A stretch of DNA of 64,000 nucleotides from Acidobacteria bacterium UBA7540 (GCA_002478145.1 DLMI01000239.1:11772-75771), one strand, 5' to 3'; positions 1-9,279 are shown, numbered from the stretch's first letter. A program made the numbers and translations. The notes: a model not told the origin generated them from the letters alone.

Positions 1-652
1 TCACTTCCACGGCCCCGGGGGTGGGCAAAGAGCGGTCAGTGCGGATAGGGGAACCCACCAGCCGGAATCGCAAATGATGATTGGCCGGATCAAAACTCAG
101 TTGCGCGCGCAAATCGGTAATTGCGAAGGGCTTCTTGTTTTCTCCCAACTTGAAGTTGACGCGACCGTCTTCCACTTCCAAATCCAGTGGACCGGTCGTC
201 ACTTGTGGGGAAGATGATACCGCCCCCGGCGCGCCGGAAGGCGCCGGGCTTAGGAGGAGAAGTCGTTCAACGTTCCAGCCTCCTCCGACCTCTCGGACCA
301 GGTTAATATTCGGATGTTGAAGTCGAAAATGAGAGAAATCCAGTCGCGAGCCCAGCAAAGTTTGCCAGCGGATGTCGCACTCGATACGATCAACGCGGGT
401 GAAGGGCTCGGACCCGAAAGCGGGGTCCTCCTGAATAACGGCGTTTTCAATGACGAAGCCCGGCCGCGGCAGCACACGAACAGACACCTCACCGAAAGTG
501 ACCTGCCGGTGCAGGGCACGCTCCAGCCCCGCCTCCAGACGGCGGCGGTAGCGTTCTGCGCTGAAATAAGAGGGAATGAGCCACACGGCGACCCCGCTCA
601 GGAGAAGGGCCAGCAAGGCGATGCGACCGCGTCGGTGGACCCGTGGGCTCAT
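1..652 (-). CDS. AsmA-family protein, N-terminal part (runs off window)
   Basis: The reading frame is open from an ATG at 652 to the window edge, giving 217 codons. The ATG overlaps the lepB stop as TGATG, so the two are probably translationally coupled. Residues about 10-29 form one membrane segment (LALLLSGVAVWLIPSYF). Next comes a stretch typical of AsmA/YhdP-type proteins: RYRRRLEAGLERALHRQVTF, then IENAVIQEDP and FTRVDRIECDI, the usual short beta-rich repeat around a newly crossing lipid-transfer barrel. Known members are envelope proteins anchored in the inner membrane with a large periplasmic part. Function here is inferred from the N-terminus alone, because the C-terminus lies outside the window. 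Confidence 0.75.
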   Translation of the reverse strand, partial: MSPRVHRRGRIALLALLLSGVAVWLIPSYFSAERYRRRLEAGLERALHRQVTFGEVSVRVLPRPGFVIENAVIQEDPAFGSEPFTRVDRIECDIRWQTLLGSRLDFSHFRLQHPNINLVREVGGGWNVERLLLLSPAPSGAPGAVSSSPQVTTGPLDLEVEDGRVNFKLGENKKPFAITDLRAQLSFDPANHHLRFRLVGSPIRTDRSLPTPGAVEV

Positions 653-1416
653 CAGCGTGCAATCATCAAGGTGCGCCGCCAGCGCGTCTTGGTGGGGAAG
701 TGAATCAGCAAACTAAAGGTCTGAGAGATCCTGTCGCTCCATGAAGTGCGCATGTACTCGTCACGAGGAGTCTCGTACGACCAGTAAATCAGCAGGGGGC
801 GGCCTGAGATCAACTCGCGTGGGACGAACCCCCAAAACCGGCTGTCCCAACTCTGCTCGCGATTATCTCCCATGACGAAGTACTTCCCCGCAGGAACCAC
901 GAGCTCTCCCTCCTTGACATAACTGGCCATTTCGGCGCTCCAGAGCGCCGCCGCGCCGTGAAAATACTCCGAGTCAGGAGGTGGGAAATCATCTCCCGAC
1001 CGCAGCATATCCGGAAAGGCGTGGTAAACGAAAGGCTCGGAGAGGGGTTGGCCGTTCACATACACCTGCCGATGGAAGATTCGGACCCGGTCACCTGGCA
1101 AACCGATGACACGCTTCACGAAGTGTTCGCCGGGCTCAGATTGCTCTTCCGCTGGTCCCGGGAACTTAAACACAAGGATGTCGTCGCGGTGAACGTCCCG
1201 ATAGGGCAGAAAGCGAGCAAGCACACCGGAATGGTAAGCGAAGGCAAACTTGTTAACCAGCAGGTGGTCGCCGATCAACAGGGTGTTCTCCATCGAGCCG
1301 GTGGGGATCTTGAAAGCTTGAATGACGAAGGTGGTTCCGAAGATGGCCAGGATGACCGTGACCACCAGAGATTCAAAGGTGTCGCGCGTCGAAGATTTCT
1401 TATAAGGTTCAGCCAT
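652..1416 (-). CDS. lepB: Signal peptidase I
   Basis: This is a 254-aa membrane serine protease that removes signal peptides from secreted preproteins. It has one N-terminal membrane segment (about residues 17-35). The catalytic serine box PTGSMENTL contains Ser41 and the general-base lysine is Lys101 in FVKRVIGLPGDRV. The late box GKYFVMGDNREQSWDSRFWG is intact. The length suits a single-anchor type I peptidase. It overlaps rnc by 8 bp upstream and the AsmA-like gene by one base downstream, so these genes are probably cotranscribed; rnc-lepB adjacency is common in bacteria. No defects were seen. Confidence 0.97.
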   Translation of the reverse strand: MAEPYKKSSTRDTFESLVVTVILAIFGTTFVIQAFKIPTGSMENTLLIGDHLLVNKFAFAYHSGVLARFLPYRDVHRDDILVFKFPGPAEEQSEPGEHFVKRVIGLPGDRVRIFHRQVYVNGQPLSEPFVYHAFPDMLRSGDDFPPPDSEYFHGAAALWSAEMASYVKEGELVVPAGKYFVMGDNREQSWDSRFWGFVPRELISGRPLLIYWSYETPRDEYMRTSWSDRISQTFSLLIHFPTKTRWRRTLMIAR

Positions 1417-2122
1417 TTCCTACAGACTTCTCGCGCAGGCGTTCGAGTACGATTCGTGCAGCTTCCTGTTCGGCAGCCTTCTTGCTCGTCCCTCGCCCAC
1501 GCGCCACCACGTTCTCACTCGCCAGCACTTCCACGGTGAAGGTCTTTTGGTGCTCGGGCCCCGTCTCCTCCACAACCTGGTACTCTGCCGGCGACTTGCG
1601 AAACGCCTGAAGATGTTCCTGAAGCGCAGATTTATAATCGACCGAAAACAACTCATCCCCGGACGCGGCCAAATCCGCCGGAAGAATAAAGCGTGCGACG
1701 AACCCCTCCACGGCCTCCAGTCCGCCGTCTCGGAAGAGCGCGGCCACGAGCGCTTCCAAAGCGTTCACAAAGAGCGCAGACTTGTTACGCCCGCCAGTCT
1801 TCTCTTCCCCCCGCCCAAGCCGCAGATAGGTTCCGAGTTCCAGCCGCGCCCCGACCCGACTGAGATGCGCCGCCGCCACCAAGCGCGACCGCGCCCGAGT
1901 CAGTTTTCCCTCTTCCCACTCAGGAAAAGCGTTTACCAATGCAACACTCACCAGGAAATTCAAGACCGCATCGCCCAGGAATTCAAGTTGCTCGTTGTCT
2001 CGACAACGCCCGGGAGTTTCTTGCGCGTAGGAAGAGTGAGTGAGTGCTTCCAAGAGAAGCTGGGGATTCTGGAACCGGTAGCCGATTAGGTCTTGCAAGC
2101 GATGAAAAGGATTCTCAGTCAT
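1409..2122 (-). CDS. rnc: Ribonuclease III
   Basis: This 237-aa double-strand-specific endoribonuclease matures rRNA and some mRNAs. The RNase III signature NEQLEFLGDAVL lies at about residues 43-54; Glu47 and Asp51 match the metal-binding acids of the family. A C-terminal double-stranded-RNA-binding domain spans about residues 163-232 and ends in the typical GRGTSKKAAEQEAARIVLERL-type helix. Length is normal. The gene overlaps the start of lepB by 8 bp and follows a TPR gene after a 116-bp gap. Confidence 0.97.
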   Translation of the reverse strand: MTENPFHRLQDLIGYRFQNPQLLLEALTHSSYAQETPGRCRDNEQLEFLGDAVLNFLVSVALVNAFPEWEEGKLTRARSRLVAAAHLSRVGARLELGTYLRLGRGEEKTGGRNKSALFVNALEALVAALFRDGGLEAVEGFVARFILPADLAASGDELFSVDYKSALQEHLQAFRKSPAEYQVVEETGPEHQKTFTVEVLASENVVARGRGTSKKAAEQEAARIVLERLREKSVGNG

Positions 2123-2238
2123 GCCTTCAAGGCGCTACACGATGGTGAGGGCATTGGCGAGTCCGTGATCTCCCGCCGACTCCCCGACCCAGCGAATCCC
2201 CCGCGCCATTCAGGGTTCCGGGAGGCTGCAGCCACATG

Positions 2239-3381
2239 CTAAGGTTTTGGGGCCGCCGAACCCTGGGCCTTCCTCCTTTTCATTTCCTCGATCTGCCGAT
2301 CGGCGTAAGCCTTAATCATGGTACCCTGGCCAATTTCGCTGGCTTTCGTGAAAGCTCCAATGGCATCGTCCAACTTGCCCTCCAACTTGTAAACCTCCCC
2401 CAAACGGTAGTAATCACCGGGATCGGGACGGTCGGTGGTCAGGGCGGTCTTGAATTCCTGCTCAGCCTTCCCCAGCTCATCTTTATCCGGGCCAGCCAGG
2501 GCCTCGGACGCCAAGTCAAGGTGGACCATGCCGAGAGCTGCGTGAACGGGAGAGGCAATCCGGTCCAAGCCCTTCTGATGATCCGCATCGGCCTCATTGG
2601 GTTGCTTCGGAATCTGCGAAATAAGCTGCAGCGCGCGACTGGCCTCGCTCTCTGCTTCCTGAAGAATCTTGTCTCGGTCGGCCTCGTGGTTGTTGAGGTA
2701 CTGTGGCTGGGGCAACATCCCAAGGCTCAGAATCAAGCACATGAGGTTATCAGGTTTCAACTTCAAGCCTTTTTCAGTGTACTCGACGACTTTGTCCGCA
2801 TCACCCTTTTGTTGATAACCATTTGCGCCGTAAGAGTAAACATAGCTGAGTAAGATGCTTTCGGGATACTTTCTGACGAAGTCTCCGACAAGCGCAATGG
2901 CCTTATCAGGGTCCAACTCGCCCTTGATTGCTTCGAACGCCTGAACTTGCTCTTTAGGGACATCCAAAGTCCCGGCCTGGCCTGGTCCCATAAACATCTT
3001 TGCCATTTGCGCACGGACCTTCGGCCCCGCACGTCGGACGGCCTCCACCACCTCGTCTGTAGCCGTCGCCTTGCGGAGCTTTTTCTCGATTTCCGGCGTC
3101 ATGTCAAAATTCACTCCGCGCTCCTTCACATCTTTGATCACTGTTTCCGCAGGAGCACTCTTGATTTCCTTCGTCACTTCCTTCTCGGTCATCCCAGCAG
3201 GCCCCTGCGCTTGGCTCTTTCCCTTTTCCCCGGTCTGGGCCTTGGTCATTTCAGGTGTCTGTGACTGGATCTGGGTCTGGGGTGGTGGCGGCGGGGTCGG
3301 CGCCTGCCCCCTCATTTGCGCGTATAGAAGACTGGCAAAAGCGAATGCTACCCATCCCCAAAGGATTCGTCTGATTCTCAT
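2239..3381 (-). CDS. Secreted TPR-repeat protein of unknown role
   Basis: The product is 380 aa. It starts with a signal peptide (about residues 1-22, WVAFAFASLLYAQ), followed by a Pro/Gln-rich linker. About residues 150-360 carry helical repeats of TPR type, for example KVVEYTEKGLKLKPDNLMCL and DYYRLGEVYKLEGKLDDAIG. Such proteins are usually exported scaffolds. It lies in the same orientation between rnc and a second TPR protein, downstream of an ECF sigma/anti-sigma pair. I do not recognise a specific family, and no catalytic motif is visible. Confidence 0.82.
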   Translation of the reverse strand: MRIRRILWGWVAFAFASLLYAQMRGQAPTPPPPPQTQIQSQTPEMTKAQTGEKGKSQAQGPAGMTEKEVTKEIKSAPAETVIKDVKERGVNFDMTPEIEKKLRKATATDEVVEAVRRAGPKVRAQMAKMFMGPGQAGTLDVPKEQVQAFEAIKGELDPDKAIALVGDFVRKYPESILLSYVYSYGANGYQQKGDADKVVEYTEKGLKLKPDNLMCLILSLGMLPQPQYLNNHEADRDKILQEAESEASRALQLISQIPKQPNEADADHQKGLDRIASPVHAALGMVHLDLASEALAGPDKDELGKAEQEFKTALTTDRPDPGDYYRLGEVYKLEGKLDDAIGAFTKASEIGQGTMIKAYADRQIEEMKRRKAQGSAAPKP

Positions 3382-3489
3382 AATGGCTCTCGATTCTCAA
3401 AATTCATCTTGTGCGATTCCACATCAGATCCGTTGCGCTGAGCGTACAAGAACGACGCCCAGGTGTCAATCAACGTAACACAGCTCTTC

Positions 3490-5091
3490 TCACTTATGAG
3501 TTTCTTCCTTGGAGCCGAACTGTTGTGCCTCGCCGGCCTGTACGGCCCGCAAGGCCATAGGATAGGCGGCGGCAGTTAACGACGCCGCGCGGTATTGGGC
3601 CAGCGCGTCATTGCGCTTTCCCCGCAGGTCGTACAGCCGGCCTAGATAAATGTGCGACCACGTCACGAGACGGAGATCGCGGGCCGTTTCCAGGGTTTTC
3701 TGGAAATATTCTTCGGCCAGATCCGGCTTGCGCATGTTGCTCGCTACGACGGCCAACCCGAAGAGGGCACGCTCGCTCTTGGGATCCGTTTTCTCGAGCA
3801 CCTCCTGGTAAGCCAACTTCGCGTCGCTGTATCGACCTCGGTAAAAAAGGTTGTCGCCTTGATCGAGCAAGCGCTCTGCCTCTGTCTTTGCAGCGGGCGC
3901 GGCTGCCTGGACTGGAGGAGTGGGCGCGGGGGCAAACGCAACCTTGGCAAGCCTCCGCTCCTCTTCAACCGGGTTAATCCCATGGATCATTTGTGCGTAA
4001 AAGACGGTCATTGAGGCCTCTTGCTTCTCAAAGACCGCCAGAGACTCGTAGAAGTAACGGACCAGGATCAGACCAGACGCCGTCATCTCCTGCAGACTTT
4101 TCTCGGCTTCCGCCTGGCTGCGCTTGTCGAGGCGCAATTCCGCAGCCCCGATCAGGCATTGTGTGACCAGCAGTGGAAAATCCTCCTTGAAAGAAGAGGC
4201 CAGAGCAGGCGCGTGGTAGGCGATTCCGCGCAGCCGGGCCTTTTCATTGATCTCTGGGGTGTATTTGGCGGCGAGAGGATCCAGGAGAAAGTGCAGGTAC
4301 TGGTGACGGATTTCGTCTATCTTCGATCGCCTGGAGGCCGTAACCACCAGATAGTAATCCATTCCGTAAATCCGCGCCTGCACCTGCTCCGGCGCCCCTA
4401 ACAGGTCGAGGTCGATCCGGAAGGTCCGCCCCAGATAGCCGCCCACAGGAAGGCGGAAGTACACATCCGTCATGAAAATGGCCTGGCGCGCGGCAGCGGA
4501 GTATCGAACCTCCGCTGCCTGGTAGCGCGCCTGCAATCGAGACCAGAGCTCATGGAGTTTTGCTTGTTGGTAAAAGGTTTTTAAGAGCGGAACGAGTCCG
4601 GACACGGCCCTGGCATCCGGGGGAAGGTCCGTCTGAGGAACCACCAATTTGAAGTCCGGAGGCGGCCCCAGCAGAAGGGCCAAGGAAACGTATTGACCAA
4701 GGTCCGCGCCAGGGTCGCCCTCCACGCGGTGCTGCGCGTAAAAGTTCTCCAGCCTTTTCGCCACCGGTGCCTGGGCTTGCGCCAGATACTCCCTCGCTTC
4801 CTCGCGCGTATTGTCCCCCGTCGCATAGCCAAGACCGGTGTCATATCCGCCGGCGTTGAGCGCCGCCATGACGCAAAAAACTTGCTCGCTCGACTCCAGA
4901 ATGACGTTGCCCTCCTGTTGCTGAGCAGGGGCCGAAGGTGCGGCTAGCAGCAGGGCGAGCACACCTATCCCCAGACAGAGACACTGGTGGGGCCTCAGCC
5001 TGAGTGAGGCAAAAGAGAACCAATCACACCTGACGACGGGATACGGGGAAATTGAAGGGACCGCCTCCAAAATAATCGCCACCAAACACAC
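3490..5091 (-). CDS. Secreted TPR-domain protein in the ECF sigma operon
   Basis: The frame is open from 5157. I favour the GTG at 5091 because it overlaps the upstream anti-sigma stop as TAGTG, a typical coupled junction; an ATG at 5157 would overlap that gene by 67 bp. The GTG start gives 533 aa. A hydrophobic export segment (LGIGVLALLLAAPSAPAQQ) lies rather far in, at about residue 43, so the true start could be later still. The last 140 residues hold about three TPR repeats (AERLLDQGDNLFYRGRYSDA, AEEYFQKTLETARDL, IYLGRLYDLRGKRNDALAQY). The middle 300 residues match no domain I know. The function may relate to the envelope response run by the adjacent sigma factor. Confidence 0.8.
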   Translation of the reverse strand: MCLVAIILEAVPSISPYPVVRCDWFSFASLRLRPHQCLCLGIGVLALLLAAPSAPAQQQEGNVILESSEQVFCVMAALNAGGYDTGLGYATGDNTREEAREYLAQAQAPVAKRLENFYAQHRVEGDPGADLGQYVSLALLLGPPPDFKLVVPQTDLPPDARAVSGLVPLLKTFYQQAKLHELWSRLQARYQAAEVRYSAAARQAIFMTDVYFRLPVGGYLGRTFRIDLDLLGAPEQVQARIYGMDYYLVVTASRRSKIDEIRHQYLHFLLDPLAAKYTPEINEKARLRGIAYHAPALASSFKEDFPLLVTQCLIGAAELRLDKRSQAEAEKSLQEMTASGLILVRYFYESLAVFEKQEASMTVFYAQMIHGINPVEEERRLAKVAFAPAPTPPVQAAAPAAKTEAERLLDQGDNLFYRGRYSDAKLAYQEVLEKTDPKSERALFGLAVVASNMRKPDLAEEYFQKTLETARDLRLVTWSHIYLGRLYDLRGKRNDALAQYRAASLTAAAYPMALRAVQAGEAQQFGSKEETHK

Positions 5092-5753
5092 TAGCCTCGG
5101 ACTGTGATCCGCCGCAAGGAGAGGACTACTTGGCCATCCGTGGGCTTGCCAAACCAAGTCGCGGGCTGGAAATTACTGAAGTAAATAACCCGGTCAAGTT
5201 GGTGGATGAGCTCCGGGGAGGTCCCGCCGGATAATACGCGATACCCCATTGCGCGGCCACCCGCGTCGATGCGGGCGAACACCACCACCGGCGCGTCGCC
5301 GGTATTGAAGTCAAAGGGCGCCAACTCGAGTACGCGGGGCGGGGTCACAAAAGCCAGGGGCACGTCCGGAGTAGTCGTAGCCGGGACCACCACTGAACCC
5401 ATGATCAGGCAAAAGAAAACGACCGCCGCCAGTACCCCGCCCGAGGCTGGCAAGAGCATCGGCTGAAGGGCATTATCCATCCACACCCGCAGCCGATCGA
5501 GCAAATTCCTGTGCAGGCCCTGGGAGACCGCAACCCGTAATCGCAAGGCCAGTTCAGGAGGAACTTGACAACGCGGCATCCCGCGCAGCTCCGCCCGCAT
5601 GCTCTCCCACACTTCCAGCTCACGCCGGCAGGACCCGCAGTAGTTCAGGTGAAACCGGATAGATTTCAGTACCTGGGGCGCACAGAGACCATCCAGGTAA
5701 TCCGAATAGTGATTTCGAATTTCAACGCATCCTTCAAACATGGGCTTTGCCAA
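5091..5753 (-). CDS. Zinc-finger anti-sigma factor with a TonB-like C-terminal domain
   Basis: The product is 220 aa. The N-terminus has an anti-sigma zinc-finger pattern, HLNYCGSCRREL (H-x3-C-x2-C), at about residues 33-44, expected to bind and inhibit the ECF sigma factor. One membrane span lies at about residues 101-124 (GGVLAAVVFFCLIMGSVVV). The C-terminal 90 residues (APVVVFARIDAGGRAMGYRV, then ISNFQPATWF-like text) resemble the TonB C-terminal/energy-transducer fold, probably a periplasmic sensor. The start overlaps the sigma gene by 20 bp, as usual for such pairs. Confidence 0.88.
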   Translation of the reverse strand: MAKPMFEGCVEIRNHYSDYLDGLCAPQVLKSIRFHLNYCGSCRRELEVWESMRAELRGMPRCQVPPELALRLRVAVSQGLHRNLLDRLRVWMDNALQPMLLPASGGVLAAVVFFCLIMGSVVVPATTTPDVPLAFVTPPRVLELAPFDFNTGDAPVVVFARIDAGGRAMGYRVLSGGTSPELIHQLDRVIYFSNFQPATWFGKPTDGQVVLSLRRITVRG

Positions 5754-6381
5754 AACAACTCACGAGTTTCCTGCGAAGCAATTCCCGGCCCCGCCTCAGA
5801 CGGGATTTCACCGTTCCCTCCGCCATCCCCGTCACTTGCGCAATCTCCTCGTAGGCCAACCCCTCAATTTCCCGCAAAACCACTACGGTTCGATAAGGTT
5901 GCGCTAGGCTGGCCAGCGCCCGCCTCAACAGTTCTTGCCGCTCCGCCTGCTCGAGGAGCCGATAGGGAGTTTCAGAGCTGGCCCGCGCTTCTGCCGCCGA
6001 CAAAGCAACTTCCGCACCCGTGTCGTCGATGGATAGGGGTTCGTGCCAATGACGCCGCATCCAACCGCGCCGGTGGTTTGAAGCCTCATGGACGGCTATC
6101 CTGTAAATCCAGGTCTTCAGACTGCTGTCACCGTGAAATTGCCGAATTCCTTTGAAGACCTTGATGAACACATCCTGCAAAACGTCCGCCGCCTCAGCTT
6201 GGTTGTCGACAATGTGCGAGACGAGGTTGAAGACCGGGTTCTGGTAAACTGCCAGCAAGTAATTGAAAGCCTCTTCGGAGCCTGCCTGCAACTCCGCGAC
6301 CAAGGGCGTCTCATCATTGATTGCGGGAAGCCCCCGCTCAAGCGCCATCACGACGGTTCGCACGGTGTCCATTACGCCCAT
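5734..6381 (-). CDS. ECF (RpoE-type) RNA polymerase sigma factor
   Basis: Region 2 is clear (FNYLLAVYQNPVFNLVSHIV, then AADVLQDVFIKVFKGI and SLKTWIYRIAVHEASNHRR). Region 4 follows near the end (PYRTVVVLREIEGLAYEEIA, GMAEGTVKSRLRRGRELLRR). The frame opens at 6489, but a TTGACA/TTGATA-like promoter pair at 6514-6484 overlaps that ATG. I therefore use the internal Met at 6381, which gives 215 aa, a normal length for the family. It heads an operon with its anti-sigma factor and a TPR protein and probably responds to envelope signals. Confidence 0.92.
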   Translation of the reverse strand: MGVMDTVRTVVMALERGLPAINDETPLVAELQAGSEEAFNYLLAVYQNPVFNLVSHIVDNQAEAADVLQDVFIKVFKGIRQFHGDSSLKTWIYRIAVHEASNHRRGWMRRHWHEPLSIDDTGAEVALSAAEARASSETPYRLLEQAERQELLRRALASLAQPYRTVVVLREIEGLAYEEIAQVTGMAEGTVKSRLRRGRELLRRKLVSCFGKAHV

Positions 6382-6644
6382 ACGATACCACTTCCCCGCT
6401 CCAACTGCAAGACCGCGCTTGCCTTCCTTGCCATTCCTATTGACACCAGGGAGCGGAGGTTTGTTCCAGAAATACTCGATGCTTATCAAACAGTTCTCTC
6501 CAAGACCGTGTCAAACAATCTGGCCAGCATCAAGACGCGAAGTTCCACCACCCTGGATCACACCGCTCTACCCTTCACATTCAGTTCTCGAGTCCTAAGC
6601 CCGCACCGAGGATTCCAAAAATGCTTGGCTGGTTCTTCCCTGCA

Positions 6645-6673
6645 TTGACAGCCGCTCCCCGCCATGATACAAA
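6645..6673 (+). promoter_or_regulatory. Promoter of the tRNA-Ala gene
   Basis: TTGACA at 6645-6650 and TACAAA at 6668-6673 are 17 bp apart, placing transcription start about 10 bp before the mature tRNA 5' end. The spacing and the perfect -35 make this a convincing sigma-70-type promoter. Confidence 0.6.
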
Positions 6674-6690
6674 TTGTGTGTCAGACTGAA

Positions 6691-6766
6691 GGGCCTGTGG
6701 CGCAGTTGGGAGCGCGCATGACTGGCAGTCATGAGGTCGGGAGTTCGAACCTCCCCAGGTCCACCA
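6691..6766 (+). tRNA. tRNA-Ala (anticodon GGC), CCA encoded
   Basis: I folded this by hand. The acceptor stem is GGGCCTG/CAGGTCC with the G3-U70 wobble pair that marks alanine tRNAs. The D stem is GCGC/GCGC. The anticodon stem is CATGA/TCATG with loop CTGGCAG, giving anticodon GGC with T33 and A37. The T arm is GGGAG-TTCGAAC-CTCCC, followed by discriminator A and an encoded CCA. All arms pair. The 3' half from the anticodon loop onwards is repeated 117 bp downstream next to a decayed integrase, so this gene served as an integration site. Confidence 0.97.
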
Positions 6767-6828
6767 TCTATCCCATTGATTCTGAATGGCTTAATTCAGG
6801 AAAATCCCCCCCCTACAGGGGAAGCTTT

Positions 6829-6880
6829 GACCTCATGAGTGCAAGTCATGAGGTCGGGAGTTCGAACCTCCCCAGGTCCA
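6829..6880 (+). repeat. Duplicated tRNA-Ala 3' half: integration (att) scar
   Basis: Positions 6844-6880 repeat 37 bp of the tRNA (6727-6763) exactly, from the last two anticodon-loop bases to the discriminator base. The copy sits in a perfect 10-bp inverted repeat, GACCTCATGA (6829-6838) and TCATGAGGTC (6846-6855), around the 7-nt loop GTGCAAG. This is the layout of a tyrosine-integrase core site with a 7-bp overlap in the anticodon loop. It lacks the 5' half of a tRNA, so it is not a second tRNA gene. The integrase remnant begins 24 bp downstream, pointing at it. Confidence 0.8.
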
Positions 6881-6903
6881 GCAAACTTTTCAATAAGTTA
6901 GCC

Positions 6904-8083
6904 TCAAGACCTACCGAGCGGTGGGCCACATTGGGCCACATCTGAATTACGAATCTCATTCTCCACTTGCCTTTTGTGCGGCAAGAGAATCAGTTTTTCG
7001 ATCTTTTGCACCGCCTCCCGCATTGGACCTGCGAGTTCGTGCATGTATCGGTCGGTGGTACTTAGCCTTGAATGCCCAAGCAGTTGCTTCATGATTAACG
7101 TCGGGATACTCCCCTCGTTTCCTCCGAGCGTCGAGAACGTGTGCCTGAGCGAGTGCCAAGAGATAATGAGGGATGCCCAAGCGCTGGGCAACCGGGTAGA
7201 CGTGGCGCTGAATCAGGTTGCGGTCGCTTAGCGGCTTACTGGACTCGCCGGTAAACAGCCAGCCAGTGGTCGGGTGCTGCGCACAATAATCGCGCAACGC
7301 CTCGCCTAAGAATGATGGAACCGGAAGCTCTCGATCCTTTCCGTTCTTGGTCCCTCCCGCCTGTCCCCGGCATCACGAACGACGGACGTGGAGAGTACCG
7401 CAATCCAAGTCCTCTACTTGAAGCCCCAGGATTTCACCGCTCCGCAAGCCGATCATGACGCCAATCATCACGATGACCCGGGCGGGATCCTTGAGGTGTT
7501 CGAACAAGAGACTAACTTCTTCCGCCGACAAAGCCCGCTGCTGGCGTTTAACCCTTGTCGGAGGTGCTTCGATCTCCCTGGCCGGATTATCGACCAGCCA
7601 GCGCCACTTAATAGCTGTTTTGAACATCTTGCTTAACACGGATCGAAGGTGCAGGACAGTTTGAGATGCGTAACCTTCTTTATACTTGTTGCTGAGAAGC
7701 CGGTCGATGTGGAGTCCAGTGATGTCCCGCATCCTTTCTCGTTCGAAAGTAGGTGCGATATGGTTCTTCCATAAGAGTTGGTACATATCGCGAGTGTTCG
7801 GTTTCATCTTTTCGACGAGGTTGGGCTTGAAGTGCTCCGCCCAAAACTCGCCGAGGGTTATGCTGGTTTGAGGCCTGGGGGCCGCCCGATTGACTTCTTG
7901 CATGATCTGATCGGCGGCTTTCCTGGCTTCGTTCTTTCCACGAAATGCCGAGACGGGTCCGAGGATGACGGTCCTTTGAGGCCGTTCCGCCTTTCCCTTC
8001 GGCGTAATGCAATCTTCCCGATAGCGCAAAACATAGTTGCCGTTCTTCTTCCTTACACTTCCTCTCTGGTAGCGCCGAATCAT
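6904..8083 (-). pseudogene. int: Tyrosine-family phage-type integrase, decayed
   Basis: The N-terminal arm and core-binding domain and the first catalytic block (VMIGVMIGLRSGEILGLQ) are open from 8083. An in-frame TGA at 7373-7375 follows HVRRS, yet the same frame continues sensibly (GKDRELPVPSFLGEALRDYC, then TTGWLFTGESSKPL). Near 7165 the frame shifts, after which the catalytic end is readable: WHSLRHTFSTLGG, KQLLGHSRLSTTDRYMH with the tyrosine. Two lesions (one stop, one frameshift) therefore inactivate a protein of about 390 aa. Its 3' end abuts the duplicated tRNA att site, so it is the likely integrase of the island that entered tRNA-Ala. Confidence 0.88.
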
Positions 8084-8122
8084 TTGTTCCTCCGCACTGA
8101 TTTGCGGCGTTGATTCGGACTC

Positions 8123-8338
8123 TCAGTTGGCTGCTGGTTCCGCACTATAACGCCTCTGCGAATTCCTTCGCAAGCTTTCAACGTAATTCCAAAGGTCACT
8201 TTCCCGGAAACGCAGGTACTTGCCGACCTTTAGGTACGGTATGCCATCCGGTGGCTTCAATCCGACCCGCCGGTATACCCACTTCCGCGGGACATTTAGC
8301 AGCGCGGCCACTTCCTCAACTGTGAGCAGCCGACTCAT
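8123..8338 (-). CDS. Excisionase/AlpA-like helix-turn-helix protein
   Basis: The recognisable domain runs from the Met at 8338 (71 aa): LTVEEVAALLNVPRKWVYRR, then GIPYLKVGKYLRFRESDLWN, a standard MerR-like excisionase (HTH_17) fold. The frame extends to 8629 with another possible start at 8503; that upstream stretch is low-complexity and shows no domain. It sits just upstream of the integrase in the same orientation, the usual place for a recombination directionality factor. It seems intact although the integrase is not. Confidence 0.7.
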   Translation of the reverse strand: MSRLLTVEEVAALLNVPRKWVYRRVGLKPPDGIPYLKVGKYLRFRESDLWNYVESLRRNSQRRYSAEPAAN

Positions 8339-8629
8339 CTCGTCATTTCCATTGACCAAGCCCCCGCGAAGCTGTGATCCTTCTGCGTCCAACGAGATCC
8401 TCGACTGCAGAGACCCTAAGCTTGGCCTCCTTCCGCTCGCATTCGCTGGCGCCTGCTTGGCGGCAGTCAACCCTGCCATGACGTCGCGCCTGTCGATATT
8501 CATGTCACTCTCCTTCACGGCTAGCCATGCGCCTGACACCGGTCGCCAAGCGCAATGCGCGGTCAGCGCACTATTGCGCCCTTTGTGAGCGCCAGAGCCG
8601 ACTTTCAGGGCGTCCCACACCGCAGCCAA

Positions 8630-9279
8630 GAGAGTGCATCGTTCCGATAGTTTCAGGTCTGTGTATCTCGGTGCGGCTCTGATGAGGCGTTTGGCGAGGA
8701 ATCCCTAGCCCATTCATAGAACAGGATTTCCTTCGTGTTAAAGGAGCATGACCGCAGAACACCCGGTCCGTGCAACTGGCTCAGTAATGACGACTTGGCG
8801 AGTTCAAGGGGGAAGGAAAGGCCTCCCTGCAAGGTCACGGCTGAAAGGCAAATTGAGGACCCGAACCGCACGCTGAAACCCACTCTTCGGGGCCATTACC
8901 TCCCATTCGGCAGATTTGAATGCGGGTAATAGAGACGCCGCCTCAGATCAGCCTTATGGCACCATGGCGCCATCATAAGCCAGCTCAATCAGTTACATGA
9001 CCTTCGCTCCTCCAGCAGGGAGCGCTCATCGCAGCGGTGCTGGTCTGGTCCAGACACGGTGTGCGCCTAGCGTGCCCGTAGGCGTGCTCGGTGACCGCTT
9101 GCCGAAAGCTGGTGCCACGCCCCGTTTGCCCTTTGCGTTTACACTTGGTTCTCACAGGCGTCGACCGGTGAAAAAAACTTGGCAAGCAACATGCCCCCTT
9201 GGTCACGCACTCGGGCTGCATCAACGGTTGCTCCGCCCACTGGCGATCTGTGCCGTTAGGATGCACCAACGAACCTGGC
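8630..9279. other. Gene-poor stretch
   Basis: Only short overlapping frames with no recognisable motif or ribosome site occur here. An imperfect palindrome (TGGCACCATGGCGCCA) lies near 8957. I see no RNA gene or clear terminator. Confidence 0.4.

Noticed and set aside
6829..6880. A second tRNA (anticodon-like GCA loop)
   Set aside because: The anticodon arm, T arm and 3' acceptor strand are present, but no D arm or 5' acceptor strand can be formed upstream; it is an att-site copy.
6664..6945. 93-aa plus-strand frame
   Set aside because: It runs through the tRNA and its duplicate; the apparent protein repeat is just the DNA repeat.
8985..9269. 94-aa minus-strand frame
   Set aside because: No domain, no ribosome site, and composition typical of a chance frame in GC-rich DNA.
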